64,000 nt of DNA from Halosaccharopolyspora lacisalsi (GCF_014137975.1 NZ_JACGWZ010000004.1:372001-436000); one strand, 5' to 3'; counted from the stretch's first letter, positions 17,017-25,806 are shown. Numbers and translations are program-made. Notes: a model not told the origin generated them from the letters alone.

Positions 17017-17233
17017 GGGATCAGGGCGTCGCAGCGGTTGTGGCAGGGTGCTGACTCGATCCCGTGACAAACCCTCCGCTGTGCGGAATTTAGTGGCCAG
17101 TGGTGGCCACTGTCAGTCTGAGGCCTCCGGGGCGGCATCGTGAGCACAACTGGATCGTATCCCCAGAGGGCCACGTCAAGAACCTCAGCGATCGCACCGG
17201 GCGGTCCTTCGGGGTACTCGGAAACTTCGCCGC

Positions 17234-17394
17234 GTATTCGCCGTGAACACCCGCACGAGGCCGCATCAGGCCGGGAACAACCGCAGAGGCCGTGATCGTC
17301 CGCGCGCCACGTCGTCGCAGGTCAGCGGCCGGATCAGGCAGGTGATGAAGGGTGCCCCCGGTCCGATTCGAACGGACACTACACGGATTTTGAG
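17234..17394. repeat. Right copy of tRNA-associated direct repeat (attR candidate)
   Basis: This 161-bp partner of 10678-10837 is in direct orientation. Its last 42 bp lie inside the intact tRNA gene and stop at the anticodon loop, where the similarity to the left copy ends abruptly. The remaining 120 bp are the downstream flank of the tRNA. The 17017-17233 stretch to its left has no gene. Confidence 0.8.
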
Positions 17395-17426
17395 TCCGCC
17401 GCCTCTGCCTGTTGGGCTACGGGGGC
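17353..17426 (-). tRNA. tRNA with anticodon CAA (tRNA-Leu by anticodon)
   Basis: A 74-nt cloverleaf can be drawn on the minus strand: acceptor stem GCCCCCG/CGGGGGC with discriminator A, D-arm GCC...GGC, anticodon stem GCGGA/TCCGT around loop CTCAAAA (anticodon CAA, reading UUG leucine codons), variable region GTAGT, and T-arm GTCCG-TTCGAAT-CGGAC. CCA is not encoded. The variable region is only 5 nt, whereas leucine tRNAs normally have a long arm, so the leucine identity rests on anticodon and discriminator only. Its 3' half is duplicated at two sites to the left, marking it as an integration target. Confidence 0.85.
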
Positions 17427-17623
17427 TTGCCGTATCGTCGAGTGTACGGCATCGGTGATCAGGACCGGGCCAGGGGTGCCCGCCGCTGGGCAGCACCTAC
17501 CGATACCAGTGGGTGTCGCAATGCTCACGCTCCCTGTGCACATCGTGGTTCGGTCGGGAACGGTAAGCTGCGGTCTCCGGTGCGACCGCACCGGCAGACC
17601 CGAGAACCATCCAGGAGGATCCG

Positions 17624-18235
17624 GTGACCACGCCGGCTGCCGAGGACCCAAGTGCGGCCAGCGCGACGCAACGTCGTGTAGTCGTGGCCGAAGACGAGGC
17701 GCTGATCAGACTCGATCTGGTGGAGATGCTTCGTGAGGAGGACTACCAGGTCGTTGGTGAGGCCGGTGACGGCCAGGAGGCGGTTCGGCTCGCCGAGGAG
17801 CTGCGCCCCGACCTGGTCATCCTGGACGTCAAGATGCCGAAGGTGGACGGGATCGAGGCCGCTTCCTCGATCGCGGGGGAGCGAATCGCCCCGGTGGTGA
17901 TCCTGACCGCGTTCAGTCAGCGTGACCTGGTCGAACGTGCCAGGGACGCCGGCGCGATGGCCTACATGGTCAAGCCGTTCGCCAAGCGCGACCTGATCCC
18001 GGCGATCGAACTCGCCATCTCGCGATTCACCGAGGTCCAGGCCCTGGAGTCGGAGGTGGCCGACCTCACCGAGCGGCTGGAGGCACGCAAGACGATCGAG
18101 CGTGCCAAGGGGCTGCTGATGAACAACCACGACCTTTCCGAGCCGGAGTCGTTCCGTTGGCTTCAGCGCACGGCGATGGACCGGCGCACCACGATGAAGG
18201 CCGTGGCCCAGGCCGTCCTCGACAGTCTGGAGTGA
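17624..18235 (+). CDS. pdtaR: ANTAR-domain response regulator (PdtaR/Rv1626-like)
   Basis: This is a 203-residue cytoplasmic regulator. The receiver domain at about residues 16-130 has [14 protein letters not shown] (acidic pocket), [13 protein letters not shown] (phospho-acceptor Asp), VVILTAF (Thr) and [11 protein letters not shown] (Lys). A coiled linker ([19 protein letters not shown]) leads to the ANTAR RNA-binding domain, [20 protein letters not shown] and [24 protein letters not shown] proteins bind paired stem-loops in nascent RNA to prevent termination. GTG start with AGGAGG 7 nt upstream. The same gene sits just upstream of polA in Mycobacterium (Rv1626), supporting the name; the cognate kinase is not in the window. 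Confidence 0.9.
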   Translation: MTTPAAEDPSAASATQRRVVVAEDEALIRLDLVEMLREEDYQVVGEAGDGQEAVRLAEELRPDLVILDVKMPKVDGIEAASSIAGERIAPVVILTAFSQRDLVERARDAGAMAYMVKPFAKRDLIPAIELAISRFTEVQALESEVADLTERLEARKTIERAKGLLMNNHDLSEPESFRWLQRTAMDRRTTMKAVAQAVLDSLE

Positions 18236-18245
18236 ACGCCCCGCC

Positions 18246-18701
18246 TCAGGGCTTCTCGCCCGGCGGTTGATCACGTAGTGCGCAGGTCAACCGTGCCGAG
18301 CAAGTGCGCTTTCCGCGCTCGTCGGTGATCACGATCTCGTACGTGGCCGTGCTGCTGCCCCGGTGCAGTGGCGTGGCCACGCCGGTCACCACGCCTTCGG
18401 TGGCGGCACGGTGATGGGTGCAGGACAGTTCCAGCCCCACCGCGATCCTGCCCGTCCCCGCGTTCATGGCGGCGGCGACGGACCCCAGTCCCTCGGCGAG
18501 CACGGCGTTGGCTCCGCCGTGCAGCAGTCCGTACGGCTGGCGATTGCCCGCCACCGGCATGGTTCCCACCACGCGGTCGGGAACGCATTCGGTTACGGCG
18601 ATTCCCATCCGGTGGGCCAGCTGTTCCTCCCGGGGAGCCGGTGCCTCCGTCATCAGGGTTTCGTAGCTGGTCACCGAATCGCTGTGTCCGGCGTTGGTCA
18701 A
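18246..18701 (-). CDS. Hotdog-fold acyl-CoA thioesterase (PaaI/MenI type)
   Basis: This is a 151-residue hotdog thioesterase hydrolysing an acyl-CoA or aroyl-CoA. The active-site helix reads GLLHGGANAVLAEGLGS, with Gly-rich loop and the catalytic Glu, and the core strands IAVGLELSCTHHRAA and ATYEIVITDERGKRTCSARL follow. It has the single-domain family length. It is convergent with the response regulator (10 bp) and divergent from polA. Substrate is unresolved; 1,4-dihydroxy-2-naphthoyl-CoA is one possibility given the closest fold class. Confidence 0.83.
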   Translation of the reverse strand: MTNAGHSDSVTSYETLMTEAPAPREEQLAHRMGIAVTECVPDRVVGTMPVAGNRQPYGLLHGGANAVLAEGLGSVAAAMNAGTGRIAVGLELSCTHHRAATEGVVTGVATPLHRGSSTATYEIVITDERGKRTCSARLTCALRDQPPGEKP

Positions 18702-18751
18702 CGTGAACGATCCTCCTCGGCCTGCACGTACGAGCTGTCAGGGGTTCAGCT

Positions 18752-18757
18752 TAGACT
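18752..18757 (+). promoter_or_regulatory. Extended -10-like element TAGACT upstream of polA
   Basis: TAGACT fits the actinobacterial TANNNT -10 pattern and ends 8 bp before the GTG at 18766 and 11 bp before the ATG at 18769. There is no ribosome binding site in between. This spacing suggests that the polA message starts at or beside its start codon (leaderless). No confident -35 box. Confidence 0.4.
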
Positions 18758-18768
18758 CACGGGGCGTG

Positions 18769-21459
18769 ATGGCTTCCGAGGACCGACGTCTGCTGCTGAT
18801 CGATGGCCATTCGATGGCCTACCGCGCGTTCTACGCCCTGCCCAAGGAGAACTTCCAGACGGGCACGGGACAGCACACCAACGCCGTGTACGGCTTCACT
18901 TCGATGTTGATCAACCTGCTTCGCGACGAGCAGCCCAGTCATCTCGCCGTGGCCTTCGACGTCTCGCGCAAGACGTTCCGCTCGGAAACGTATCCCGAGT
19001 ACAAGGCCAACCGCAGCGCGACGCCGGAGGAGTTCCGCGGCCAGGTCAGCCTCATCCAGGAGGTACTGGCCGCGTTGAACATCCCGGCGTTGAGCAGGGA
19101 CAACTACGAGGCGGACGACGTCATCGCGACTCTGACGAAAAAGGCGGAGGCCGAGGGTTTCGCCGTCTCCGTCTGTACGGGCGACCGGGACGCGCTCCAG
19201 CTGGTCGACGACAACGTCACCGTCCTGTACCCCAGCAAGGGCGTTTCGGAGATGACGCGCTTCACGCCGCGGGCCGTGGAGGACAAGTACGGCCTGACCC
19301 CCGTGCAGTATCCGGACTTCGCGGCACTGCGGGGGGACCCCTCCGACAACCTGCCCAGCATCCACGGGGTGGGGGAGAAGACCATCACCAAGTGGATCCA
19401 GCAGTTCGGCTCGTTGGGGGAGCTCGTCGACCGGGTCGACGAGGTCAGGGGCAAGGCGGGCAACTCGCTGCGGGAGCACGTAGCCCAGGTACTGCGCAAT
19501 CGCGAGCTCACCGAGTTGGTGACCGATGTCGCGATCGGGATGGAGCCGGAGGAGCTGGCGCTGCGGCAGTGGGATCGCGACGCCGTGCACCGGCTGTTCG
19601 ACGACCTGGAGTTCCGCGTGCTGCGCGACCGCCTGTTCGCGAGCCTGTCCAGCGCCGAACCCGAGGTCGAGCAGGGGTTCGAGGTCACGGGAGGGCTGAT
19701 CGGGCCGGGAGAGCTGGCCGACTGGCTCGATGCTCATGCCCGCGACGGCGCCCGCACCGGGCTCTCCTTCACCGGGAGCTGGGGGCAGGGTGGTGGCGAT
19801 CTGAGCGGTATCGCCCTGGTCAACGCCTCCGGCCAGGGGGGCTTCGTCGACGTCACCGCTCTCACCGACGCCGACGACCGGGCGCTGGCGGCCTGGCTGT
19901 CCGATCCTTCGGCGCCGAAGGCGGCGCACGACGTCAAGGGACCGATTCACGCCCTGCGTGAGCGGGGCTGGACGCTGGCGGGCCTGACCAGCGACACGGC
20001 GCTGGCCGCCTACCTGGTCCGTCCCGGCCAGCGTTCCTTCGACCTCCCCGATCTGGTGGTGCGGTACCTGCAGCGCGAGCTGCGCACCGATCAGGAGTCC
20101 GGCGGTGCCCAGTTGTCCCTGCTCGAGGACGAGGAGCAGGTCAAGGCCGACGCCGCCGCGGCCGAGCTCGTGCGGGCCAGGGCGGTGGCGGAACTGGCCG
20201 ACGCGTTGGACACCGCGCTGCGGCGTATCGACAGCGCCCGACTGCTGAGCGACCTGGAGTTGCCGCTGCTTCAGGTGCTCGCCGAACTGGAGGCGGCCGG
20301 GATCGCCGTCGACGCCGATCGGCTCTCCGAGCTCGGGAACCACTTCACCGAGCGGGTCAGGCAGGCGGCGGGGGAGGCCTACGCCGTCATCGGCAAGGAG
20401 ATCAACCTGGGCTCGCCCAAGCAGCTTCAGACGGTGCTGTTCGACGAGCTGGGCATGCCCAAGACCAAGCGCACGAAAACGGGCTACACCACCGATGCTG
20501 AGGCCCTGCAGGGGCTCTACGACAAGACCGAGCACCCCTTCCTGCGGCACCTGCTGGAGCACCGGGACGCCACGAAGCTCAAGACCACCGTGGAGGGGCT
20601 GGTCAAGGCGGTCGCGCCGGACGGGCGGATCCACACCACCCTGAACCAGACCATCGCCGCCACGGGGCGGTTGTCCTCGACGGAACCGAACCTGCAGAAC
20701 ATCCCGATCCGCACCGAGGAGGGGCGCCAGATCCGGGAGGTGTTCGTGGTCGGCAAGGACCACGAGAGCCTCCTGACCGCCGACTACAGCCAGATCGAGA
20801 TGCGGATCATGGCGCACCTGTCCGGGGACGAAGGGTTGATCGAGGCCTTCCGCACGGGTGAGGACCTGCACAACTACGTGGCCTCCAGGGCGTTCGGCGT
20901 TCCGATCGACGAGGTCGACCAGGAGCTGCGGCGGCGTGTCAAGGCGATGTCCTACGGTCTGGCCTACGGGCTGTCGGCCTACGGCCTGGCTCAGCAGCTG
21001 CGCATTTCCGCCGAAGAGGCCAAGGAGCAGATGGACGCCTACTTCGCGCGTTTCGGCCGGGTGCGCGACTACCTGGACGAGATCGTCGAGCGGGCACGCC
21101 GGGACGGCTACACCTCGACCATCCTGGGGCGGCGTCGTTACCTGCCCGACCTGACGAGTGACAATCGGCAGCGCCGCGAGATGGCCGAGCGGATGGCGCT
21201 CAACGCGCCGATCCAGGGCAGTGCGGCCGACATCATCAAGGTCGCCATGTTGGACGTGTATCGGGGGTTGGAAGCAGCGGGCCTGCGTTCGCGGATGCTG
21301 CTGCAGGTCCACGACGAGTTGATTTTCGAAGTCGCGGAGGGCGAGCGTGACGAGGTGGAGCGTCTGGTGCGTCAGCACATGGGCGCGGCCCACGAGCTGG
21401 ACGTGCCACTGGAGGTCTCGGTCGGCGTGGGGCTTTCCTGGGACACTGCCGCGCACTGA
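18769..21459 (+). CDS. polA: DNA polymerase I
   Basis: This is an 896-residue polymerase for gap filling and Okazaki fragment processing. The 5'-3' exonuclease domain (residues 1-300) shows LLLIDGHSMAYRAFYALP, YKANRSATPEEF, YEADDVIATL and GDPSDNLPSIHGVGEKT. The middle domain resembles the 3'-5' exonuclease fold, but I do not see its DxE metal motif, as in other actinobacterial Pol I, so proofreading is probably absent. The polymerase domain has motif A LLTADYSQIEMRIMAHLSG, motif B RRRVKAMSYGLAYGLSAYG and motif C LQVHDELIFEV. The homology starts at MASEDRRLLLIDG (ATG 18769; GTG 18766 is directly adjacent). The frame is open further upstream, but without homology. Confidence 0.95.
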   Translation: MASEDRRLLLIDGHSMAYRAFYALPKENFQTGTGQHTNAVYGFTSMLINLLRDEQPSHLAVAFDVSRKTFRSETYPEYKANRSATPEEFRGQVSLIQEVLAALNIPALSRDNYEADDVIATLTKKAEAEGFAVSVCTGDRDALQLVDDNVTVLYPSKGVSEMTRFTPRAVEDKYGLTPVQYPDFAALRGDPSDNLPSIHGVGEKTITKWIQQFGSLGELVDRVDEVRGKAGNSLREHVAQVLRNRELTELVTDVAIGMEPEELALRQWDRDAVHRLFDDLEFRVLRDRLFASLSSAEPEVEQGFEVTGGLIGPGELADWLDAHARDGARTGLSFTGSWGQGGGDLSGIALVNASGQGGFVDVTALTDADDRALAAWLSDPSAPKAAHDVKGPIHALRERGWTLAGLTSDTALAAYLVRPGQRSFDLPDLVVRYLQRELRTDQESGGAQLSLLEDEEQVKADAAAAELVRARAVAELADALDTALRRIDSARLLSDLELPLLQVLAELEAAGIAVDADRLSELGNHFTERVRQAAGEAYAVIGKEINLGSPKQLQTVLFDELGMPKTKRTKTGYTTDAEALQGLYDKTEHPFLRHLLEHRDATKLKTTVEGLVKAVAPDGRIHTTLNQTIAATGRLSSTEPNLQNIPIRTEEGRQIREVFVVGKDHESLLTADYSQIEMRIMAHLSGDEGLIEAFRTGEDLHNYVASRAFGVPIDEVDQELRRRVKAMSYGLAYGLSAYGLAQQLRISAEEAKEQMDAYFARFGRVRDYLDEIVERARRDGYTSTILGRRRYLPDLTSDNRQRREMAERMALNAPIQGSAADIIKVAMLDVYRGLEAAGLRSRMLLQVHDELIFEVAEGERDEVERLVRQHMGAAHELDVPLEVSVGVGLSWDTAAH

Positions 21460-21637
21460 GCGACGACCGAAGCCGATGAGCTTCGGCCCACGGCGCGTGG
21501 TGCCGGGTCGCTTCACCGACGACCGTGTCGGCGGGGATAGGCTGCCCGGGTTCGCCACCGGTGCGCGGGCCGTCCGAAAACCGTGAATTCGAAGTTCGAC
21601 CGCAGGTGGCCTCGATGTGGCCACCCCAAGGAGAAGC

Positions 21638-22036
21638 ATGATCAGTATCGACACAATCGACCACCTGGTACTTACCGTGGCCGATGTCGATCGGGCAGTG
21701 GAGTTCTACGGGCGGATCCTCGGGATGGAGGTGGTGACTTTTCCCGGTGACCGCCGTGCCGTGCGCTTCGGGCATCAGACGATCAAACTTCACGCGGCCA
21801 GTGAACTGGTGGAGCCCACCGCCACGCACCCGGTTCCCGGCTCGGCGAACCTGTGCTTCGTCACCACGGACGCGATCAGTCGGGTGCAGGAGCATCTGCG
21901 GGCCAACGACGTGCGCATCGAGGAGGGGCCGGTCAGTCGTACCGGAACCGACGGCTCGATCACCTCGTTGTACCTGCTGGACCCGGACGGCAATCTCATC
22001 GAGGTCGCGCGCTACGACGAGGAGACGGAGCAGTAG
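21638..22036 (+). CDS. VOC (glyoxalase/bleomycin-resistance/dioxygenase) family protein
   Basis: This is a 132-residue single VOC-fold protein. It begins ISIDTIDHLVLTVADVDRAV with the first metal His in DHLVLTV, continues FYGRILGMEVVTF, RAVRFGHQTIKLH (second ligand), and ends SLYLLDPDGNLIEVARYDE with the C-terminal Glu ligand, so a divalent-metal site looks intact. ATG 21638 has AAGGAG at the right distance. Members include glyoxalase I, fosfomycin-resistance-type and dioxygenase-like proteins; substrate cannot be told. Confidence 0.85.
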   Translation: MISIDTIDHLVLTVADVDRAVEFYGRILGMEVVTFPGDRRAVRFGHQTIKLHAASELVEPTATHPVPGSANLCFVTTDAISRVQEHLRANDVRIEEGPVSRTGTDGSITSLYLLDPDGNLIEVARYDEETEQ

Positions 22037-22041
22037 CCGAG

Positions 22042-22069
22042 GTGGGCGGTTTCCCCCGAAACCGCCCAC
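22042..22069. terminator. Hairpin terminator between convergent genes
   Basis: A perfect 12-bp stem, GTGGGCGGTTTC pairing with GAAACCGCCCAC around a CCCC loop, sits between the ends of the VOC gene and the convergent YhgE gene and can serve both strands. No T-run follows. Confidence 0.7.
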
Positions 22070-22078
22070 GCGATCCCG

Positions 22079-24142
22079 CTACAGCGAGAGCTCGGGCTTC
22101 AGCCGACTCGGCGTCCACACCTGCTGCCGCCACGCGGCGATGGTGCTCAGCGTCAGCCCGGCGACGAGATAGCACAGCAGCACTCCGGCTGCTCGGGCAG
22201 GGCTCTCCAGCCCGCCGCAGTAGAGGAGATGACGCAGCCCGTCCACCACGTAGCTCAGCGGCAACAGCTGATGCAGGGGGTGCAGGGGCTCGGGAATGGT
22301 CTGCCACGGGAAGGTTCCGCCCGCTGTGACCAGCTGGAGCACCAGCAGCACCAGGGCGATGAACTTGCCCTTCGGCCCGAAGGCCGCGTTGAGGGCGTGG
22401 ACCACGGCGGTGAACGCGAACGAGGTCAGTGCGAGGAAGGCGAGCGTCCACCAGGGGGAGGCCGGTTGCACACCCACGCCGAAGAGCACGATCACGTGGA
22501 GCAGGATCGCTTGGACCAGTCCGACGATCGCCGCGGGTAGCCAGCCACCGACGGCGACGCGCCACGACGCGACGCCGGTGGCCAGGGCGCGGTTGGACAG
22601 GGGTCGCATCAGCAGGAACAGCACGAACCCGCCCACCCACAGGGCGATTCCCAGGAAGAACGGTGCCAGTCCCGCACCGTAGGTGCCCGCGCTGACCTGG
22701 GCCTGCTTGTCGATCTTGACGGGGCTGGCGATGGTCTCGGCGGTGGCCTCGCGGGTCGGTTCGTCGGGGTTGGGGATGCCCCCGGCTCCCCGACGGAGCT
22801 CGTCGGCCAGCGTGCGTGATCCCTCGACCAGCTTCCCGGACTTCTGGGAGAGCTCCGTGGTCCCGTTCTCCAGGCGATCGGCTCCGTCGGCCAACGCGCG
22901 AGCGCCTTCGAGCGCCCGCTGTTGGCCGTCTCGGAGCCGCATCGCACCGTCGTGGGCCTCGTCGGCTCCGGCCGCCGCTCGTCCCGATCCGGTGGCCAGT
23001 TCGTCGATCCCTCGGGTCATCTCAGGAGTGGCCTCTGCGAGCTTCGCGGCCCCGGCGGCCACCCGGGGAGCACCGTCGGCGAGCTCGCGGAGCCCGCCGA
23101 CCTTCTGCTGGATCGCGCCGTTGGCGTCGGTGATCGGTTCGTTGGCCTCGTCCAGGCCCGCGAGCACCTTGTTCACGGTTTCCTCGTCGATACCGAGCCC
23201 GCGCATTCGTTCGGCGACGCGCTGCCGGGACTCGTCCAGGTGGCCGTCGATGCGCTGGGACAGTTCGCCGATCTCGGTGGCCTTGTCGGCCAGTCGTTCG
23301 TTGCCCGCGGCCACCTTCGCAGCACCGTCGGCCAGGGCGGCCGTCTGCTCCGGTAGTTCGGCGGTCTTGTTCCGGAGCTGTCGAAGACCGTCGTGCACCC
23401 GGGCGGTGCCCTGATCCAGCCGTTCGGTGCCCTCGGTGAGTTCGGTGGTGCCGTCGAGCAGCTTTTGCTGCGCGTCGAGGATTCGATGAGCTCCCGTGGC
23501 CAGTTTCGTGGAGCCCTGCTCGGCGGAATCGATGCCCTCGGCGAGCTTGTCCGTGCCGCCGGCGAGCTCGTCGGCCCCGCGGGCCGCATCGACCGTCTTG
23601 TCGTGCACGGTGCTCAGGCCGAGCAGCAACCGGTCGGCGGCCCGGGTGCCGGCATCGGCGGCGACGGCCTTGCGCACCTCCTCGACGACCTTGTCGGCCA
23701 CGGTGCCCGCGAGGTAGTTGTTGGCGTCGTTGGTGATCAGACTCAGCCGAGCCCGGCGCGGGTCGAATTCGCCGGGGGAGAGCAGGGCCTGCGAGAAGTT
23801 CTTCGGGATGACCAGGGCGAAGGTGTAGTGCCCTGCGGACACGCCCCGAGTGGCCTCGGCTCGGTCGACGCGGTGCCACTCGAAGGAGTCGGAGTCACGG
23901 AGTTCGGCGGAGACCTTGGTCCCGGCGTCGAACCTGCTGCCGTCGTCGCGGGTAGCTCCCTGGTCGGCGACGACGACGGCCGCGGGGACCGAGTCCAGCT
24001 GCTCGTAGGGATTCCAGTTGGCGTAGATGTACATCGCTCCGTAGAGCAGCGGCACCAGGGTGACGGCCACCAACGCGAGTTTGGGCAGTCGTCCGGCGGT
24101 GAGCCGACGCAGCTCGGTGCGCGCGAGCCGGAACGCGGTCAT
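22079..24142 (-). CDS. YhgE/Pip-family membrane protein (ABC-2 permease-like)
   Basis: This is a 687-residue membrane protein. An N-terminal helix (LPKLALVAVTLVPLLYGAMY) is followed by an extracellular domain of some 450 residues, rich in heptad-like repeats (GADELAGGTDKLAEGIDSAE, GTTELTEGTERLDQGT), then five or six C-terminal helices (FFLGIALWVGGFVLFLLM, AIVGLVQAILLHVIVLFGVG, ALTSFAFTAVVHALNAAFG, KFIALVLLVLQLVTAGGTF, AAGVLLCYLVAGLTLSTIA). This is the YhgE/Pip layout, related to ABC-2 permeases and to type VII secretion accessory and phage-receptor proteins. ATG 24142 overlaps the stop of the upstream ABC-like gene (ATGA), so the two are coupled and probably form one complex. Confidence 0.87.
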   Translation of the reverse strand: MTAFRLARTELRRLTAGRLPKLALVAVTLVPLLYGAMYIYANWNPYEQLDSVPAAVVVADQGATRDDGSRFDAGTKVSAELRDSDSFEWHRVDRAEATRGVSAGHYTFALVIPKNFSQALLSPGEFDPRRARLSLITNDANNYLAGTVADKVVEEVRKAVAADAGTRAADRLLLGLSTVHDKTVDAARGADELAGGTDKLAEGIDSAEQGSTKLATGAHRILDAQQKLLDGTTELTEGTERLDQGTARVHDGLRQLRNKTAELPEQTAALADGAAKVAAGNERLADKATEIGELSQRIDGHLDESRQRVAERMRGLGIDEETVNKVLAGLDEANEPITDANGAIQQKVGGLRELADGAPRVAAGAAKLAEATPEMTRGIDELATGSGRAAAGADEAHDGAMRLRDGQQRALEGARALADGADRLENGTTELSQKSGKLVEGSRTLADELRRGAGGIPNPDEPTREATAETIASPVKIDKQAQVSAGTYGAGLAPFFLGIALWVGGFVLFLLMRPLSNRALATGVASWRVAVGGWLPAAIVGLVQAILLHVIVLFGVGVQPASPWWTLAFLALTSFAFTAVVHALNAAFGPKGKFIALVLLVLQLVTAGGTFPWQTIPEPLHPLHQLLPLSYVVDGLRHLLYCGGLESPARAAGVLLCYLVAGLTLSTIAAWRQQVWTPSRLKPELSL

Positions 24143-24810
24143 GATGCGTCCTCGGCAGCGGCCGACCGGATGGTGGATGCGTCGTCGTGCCCGCGGTTGT
24201 CGTCCCCCATCCGTGCGGCGGGGGCGTCGAGCTTTTCGGCCGAATGCGGAGAGCACAGGACGACGACGGCGCGGCCCCGTTCGGACTGGTGCAGCGCCGC
24301 GGCGTACCAGTGGGCGGGATCGCCGCCGTGACGATCGGGGGAGTCCAGGACGAGAGCGCTCGTTCGGCGGTCCTCGACGGCCAGCGCCGGTGTCATCCGG
24401 ACGCGTTCCCGCACGGGCAGGTGTTCGAACCGGTGCTCGGCATGCTCTTCGAGTCCGTGCTCGCTCAGCCATCTCCGGACCGCCGCGCGTCCCGAACGCC
24501 TGCCGGCCATGTCGAGTCCCTCGGCCACGACGTCTCGGACCGGAACCGTTTCCTCCGGCTCGGTGACCCCCGGCGCGTCCACGATCGCGACCGTTCTCCG
24601 CAGGGCTCTCGCGTCGGCGCGGCCGTCGAGCCGCACGGTGCCCCTGCCGGGCCGGAGCCGTCCGGACAGCACCAGTGCCAACGCCGTGCGCTCCGGACCG
24701 GGTTCTCCGCTGACGAGCAGGAGCTGTCCGCAGCGGACCCGCAACGACGTAGGTCTCAGCAGCGGCCCGTGCGGACCGGTGGCCTCGACTCCCTCAGCGA
24801 CGATCTCCAC
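24139..24810 (-). CDS. ABC-type ATPase-like protein with degenerate Walker A
   Basis: This is a 223-residue protein with the outline of an ABC ATPase: an N-terminal strand pair (VAEGVEATGPHGPLLRPTSL), a P-loop position reading VSGEPGPERTALALVLSG in which the Walker lysine is Arg, an RLRPGRGTVRLDGR strand, and a Walker B-like ALVLDSPDRHGGD. The LSGGQ signature is not recognisable (LPVRERVRM at that place) and the residue after Walker B is Ser rather than catalytic Glu. It overlaps the YhgE/Pip gene by 4 bp and is surely its partner, but it may bind nucleotide poorly or only structurally. Confidence 0.75.
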   Translation of the reverse strand: MEIVAEGVEATGPHGPLLRPTSLRVRCGQLLLVSGEPGPERTALALVLSGRLRPGRGTVRLDGRADARALRRTVAIVDAPGVTEPEETVPVRDVVAEGLDMAGRRSGRAAVRRWLSEHGLEEHAEHRFEHLPVRERVRMTPALAVEDRRTSALVLDSPDRHGGDPAHWYAAALHQSERGRAVVVLCSPHSAEKLDAPAARMGDDNRGHDDASTIRSAAAEDAS

Positions 24811-24858
24811 GCCGTCCCTCGTTTCTCGCTTCGCGACCGGAGCACCGGCCGCGAAGCG

Positions 24859-25806
24859 TCAACGCAGGGCGGTGGCCGGTCGCATCTCCCACACGGTCCA
24901 CAGCGGCCGGTACCCCTGGCGGGGCCAGAAGACCGAGGACAGTGGGTTGGCCGGGTTGTAGTACAGGTAGCTGCCGACGACGCCGGCCCGCGCGAACTCG
25001 TCGTGCGCCAGGGCCGTCAGCAGACTTCCGATGCCGGTACCCCGTTCCTGCTCGCGTACCGACAGGCAGTTGACGTAGCCCCACCGACCGCTCGCGAGCC
25101 GGTGTTGTCCGGGGTGGGTCTCGGTGTCGGTCCAGCCGCACTCGGCGAGTCCGATCGGTTCCCCGTCGCGCTCGGCCAGCCACACCGGTTCGGACCCCGT
25201 CCGGCCGGTGGTGTGCAGGCGCACTCGCGCGGCGTTGCGCTTGAGCGTTTCGGCGTCGCCGCGTAGCACCGACCCGCCGACGAGGGCGGCGTAGTTCAAC
25301 TCGGCGAGTGCGAGCTCGACCACGGCGTCCAGATCGTCCGTACCGGCGCGACGCGTTTTTACGGTACCAGACAGTTTCGTATATTTGGCGGGCGCTGCGG
25401 GGCGTACCGCCAGGCACGTCAGCGGAGCGAACCCGTGGTCCAGTAACGCCCTGGTGGCGTCCACGTCCCGGCTCGGCCAGGTCACCACGGCGGAGGAGTC
25501 GGCGGCGGTGATCTCGCGCTGGGACAGCTGCCGGCGCCAGGAGTCGAGCAGGGCGTCCATTCCCGCGCGGGGGTGCTCACCGAGCAGCGGAAACAGTTCG
25601 TAGTTCTCGGTGGCCGACCACAGTCGTTGCAGGGAGCCCGGCGGATGACTGGTGTGCGCCATCAGTCCCGCGACCTCCGTGCCGTCGGCGAGCCTCGCCA
25701 TCAGCGGCTCGCCCCGGTGGGGCAGCAGGTAGGAACTCGGCAACGCTTCGTCCAGGGTCGCCAGCCGAGCGCTCTGGACGTCCATCAGTTCCTGTGCGGT
25801 CGTCAC
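24859..25806 (-). CDS. GNAT-family N-acetyltransferase
   Basis: This is a 315-residue protein. The C-terminal half is a canonical GNAT domain: PVWLAERDGEPIGLAECGW, WGYVNCLSVREQERGTGIG as the acetyl-CoA binding motif A, LLTALAHDEFARAGVVGSYL, and YYNPANPLSSVFWPRQGYRP. The N-terminal half resembles a degenerate GNAT-like module (WRRQLSQREITAADSSAVVT, then RALLDHGFAPLTCLAVRP). GTG 25806 overlaps the stop of the upstream methyltransferase (GTGA), giving a two-gene operon. Substrate unknown. Confidence 0.8.
   Translation of the reverse strand: MTTAQELMDVQSARLATLDEALPSSYLLPHRGEPLMARLADGTEVAGLMAHTSHPPGSLQRLWSATENYELFPLLGEHPRAGMDALLDSWRRQLSQREITAADSSAVVTWPSRDVDATRALLDHGFAPLTCLAVRPAAPAKYTKLSGTVKTRRAGTDDLDAVVELALAELNYAALVGGSVLRGDAETLKRNAARVRLHTTGRTGSEPVWLAERDGEPIGLAECGWTDTETHPGQHRLASGRWGYVNCLSVREQERGTGIGSLLTALAHDEFARAGVVGSYLYYNPANPLSSVFWPRQGYRPLWTVWEMRPATALR

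Noticed and set aside
18757-21654. Long minus-strand open frame opposite polA
   Set aside because: Shadow of polA; composition biased and no motif.
22816-24331. Plus-strand frames opposite the YhgE gene
   Set aside because: Antisense to heptad-repeat coding sequence; composition artefacts.
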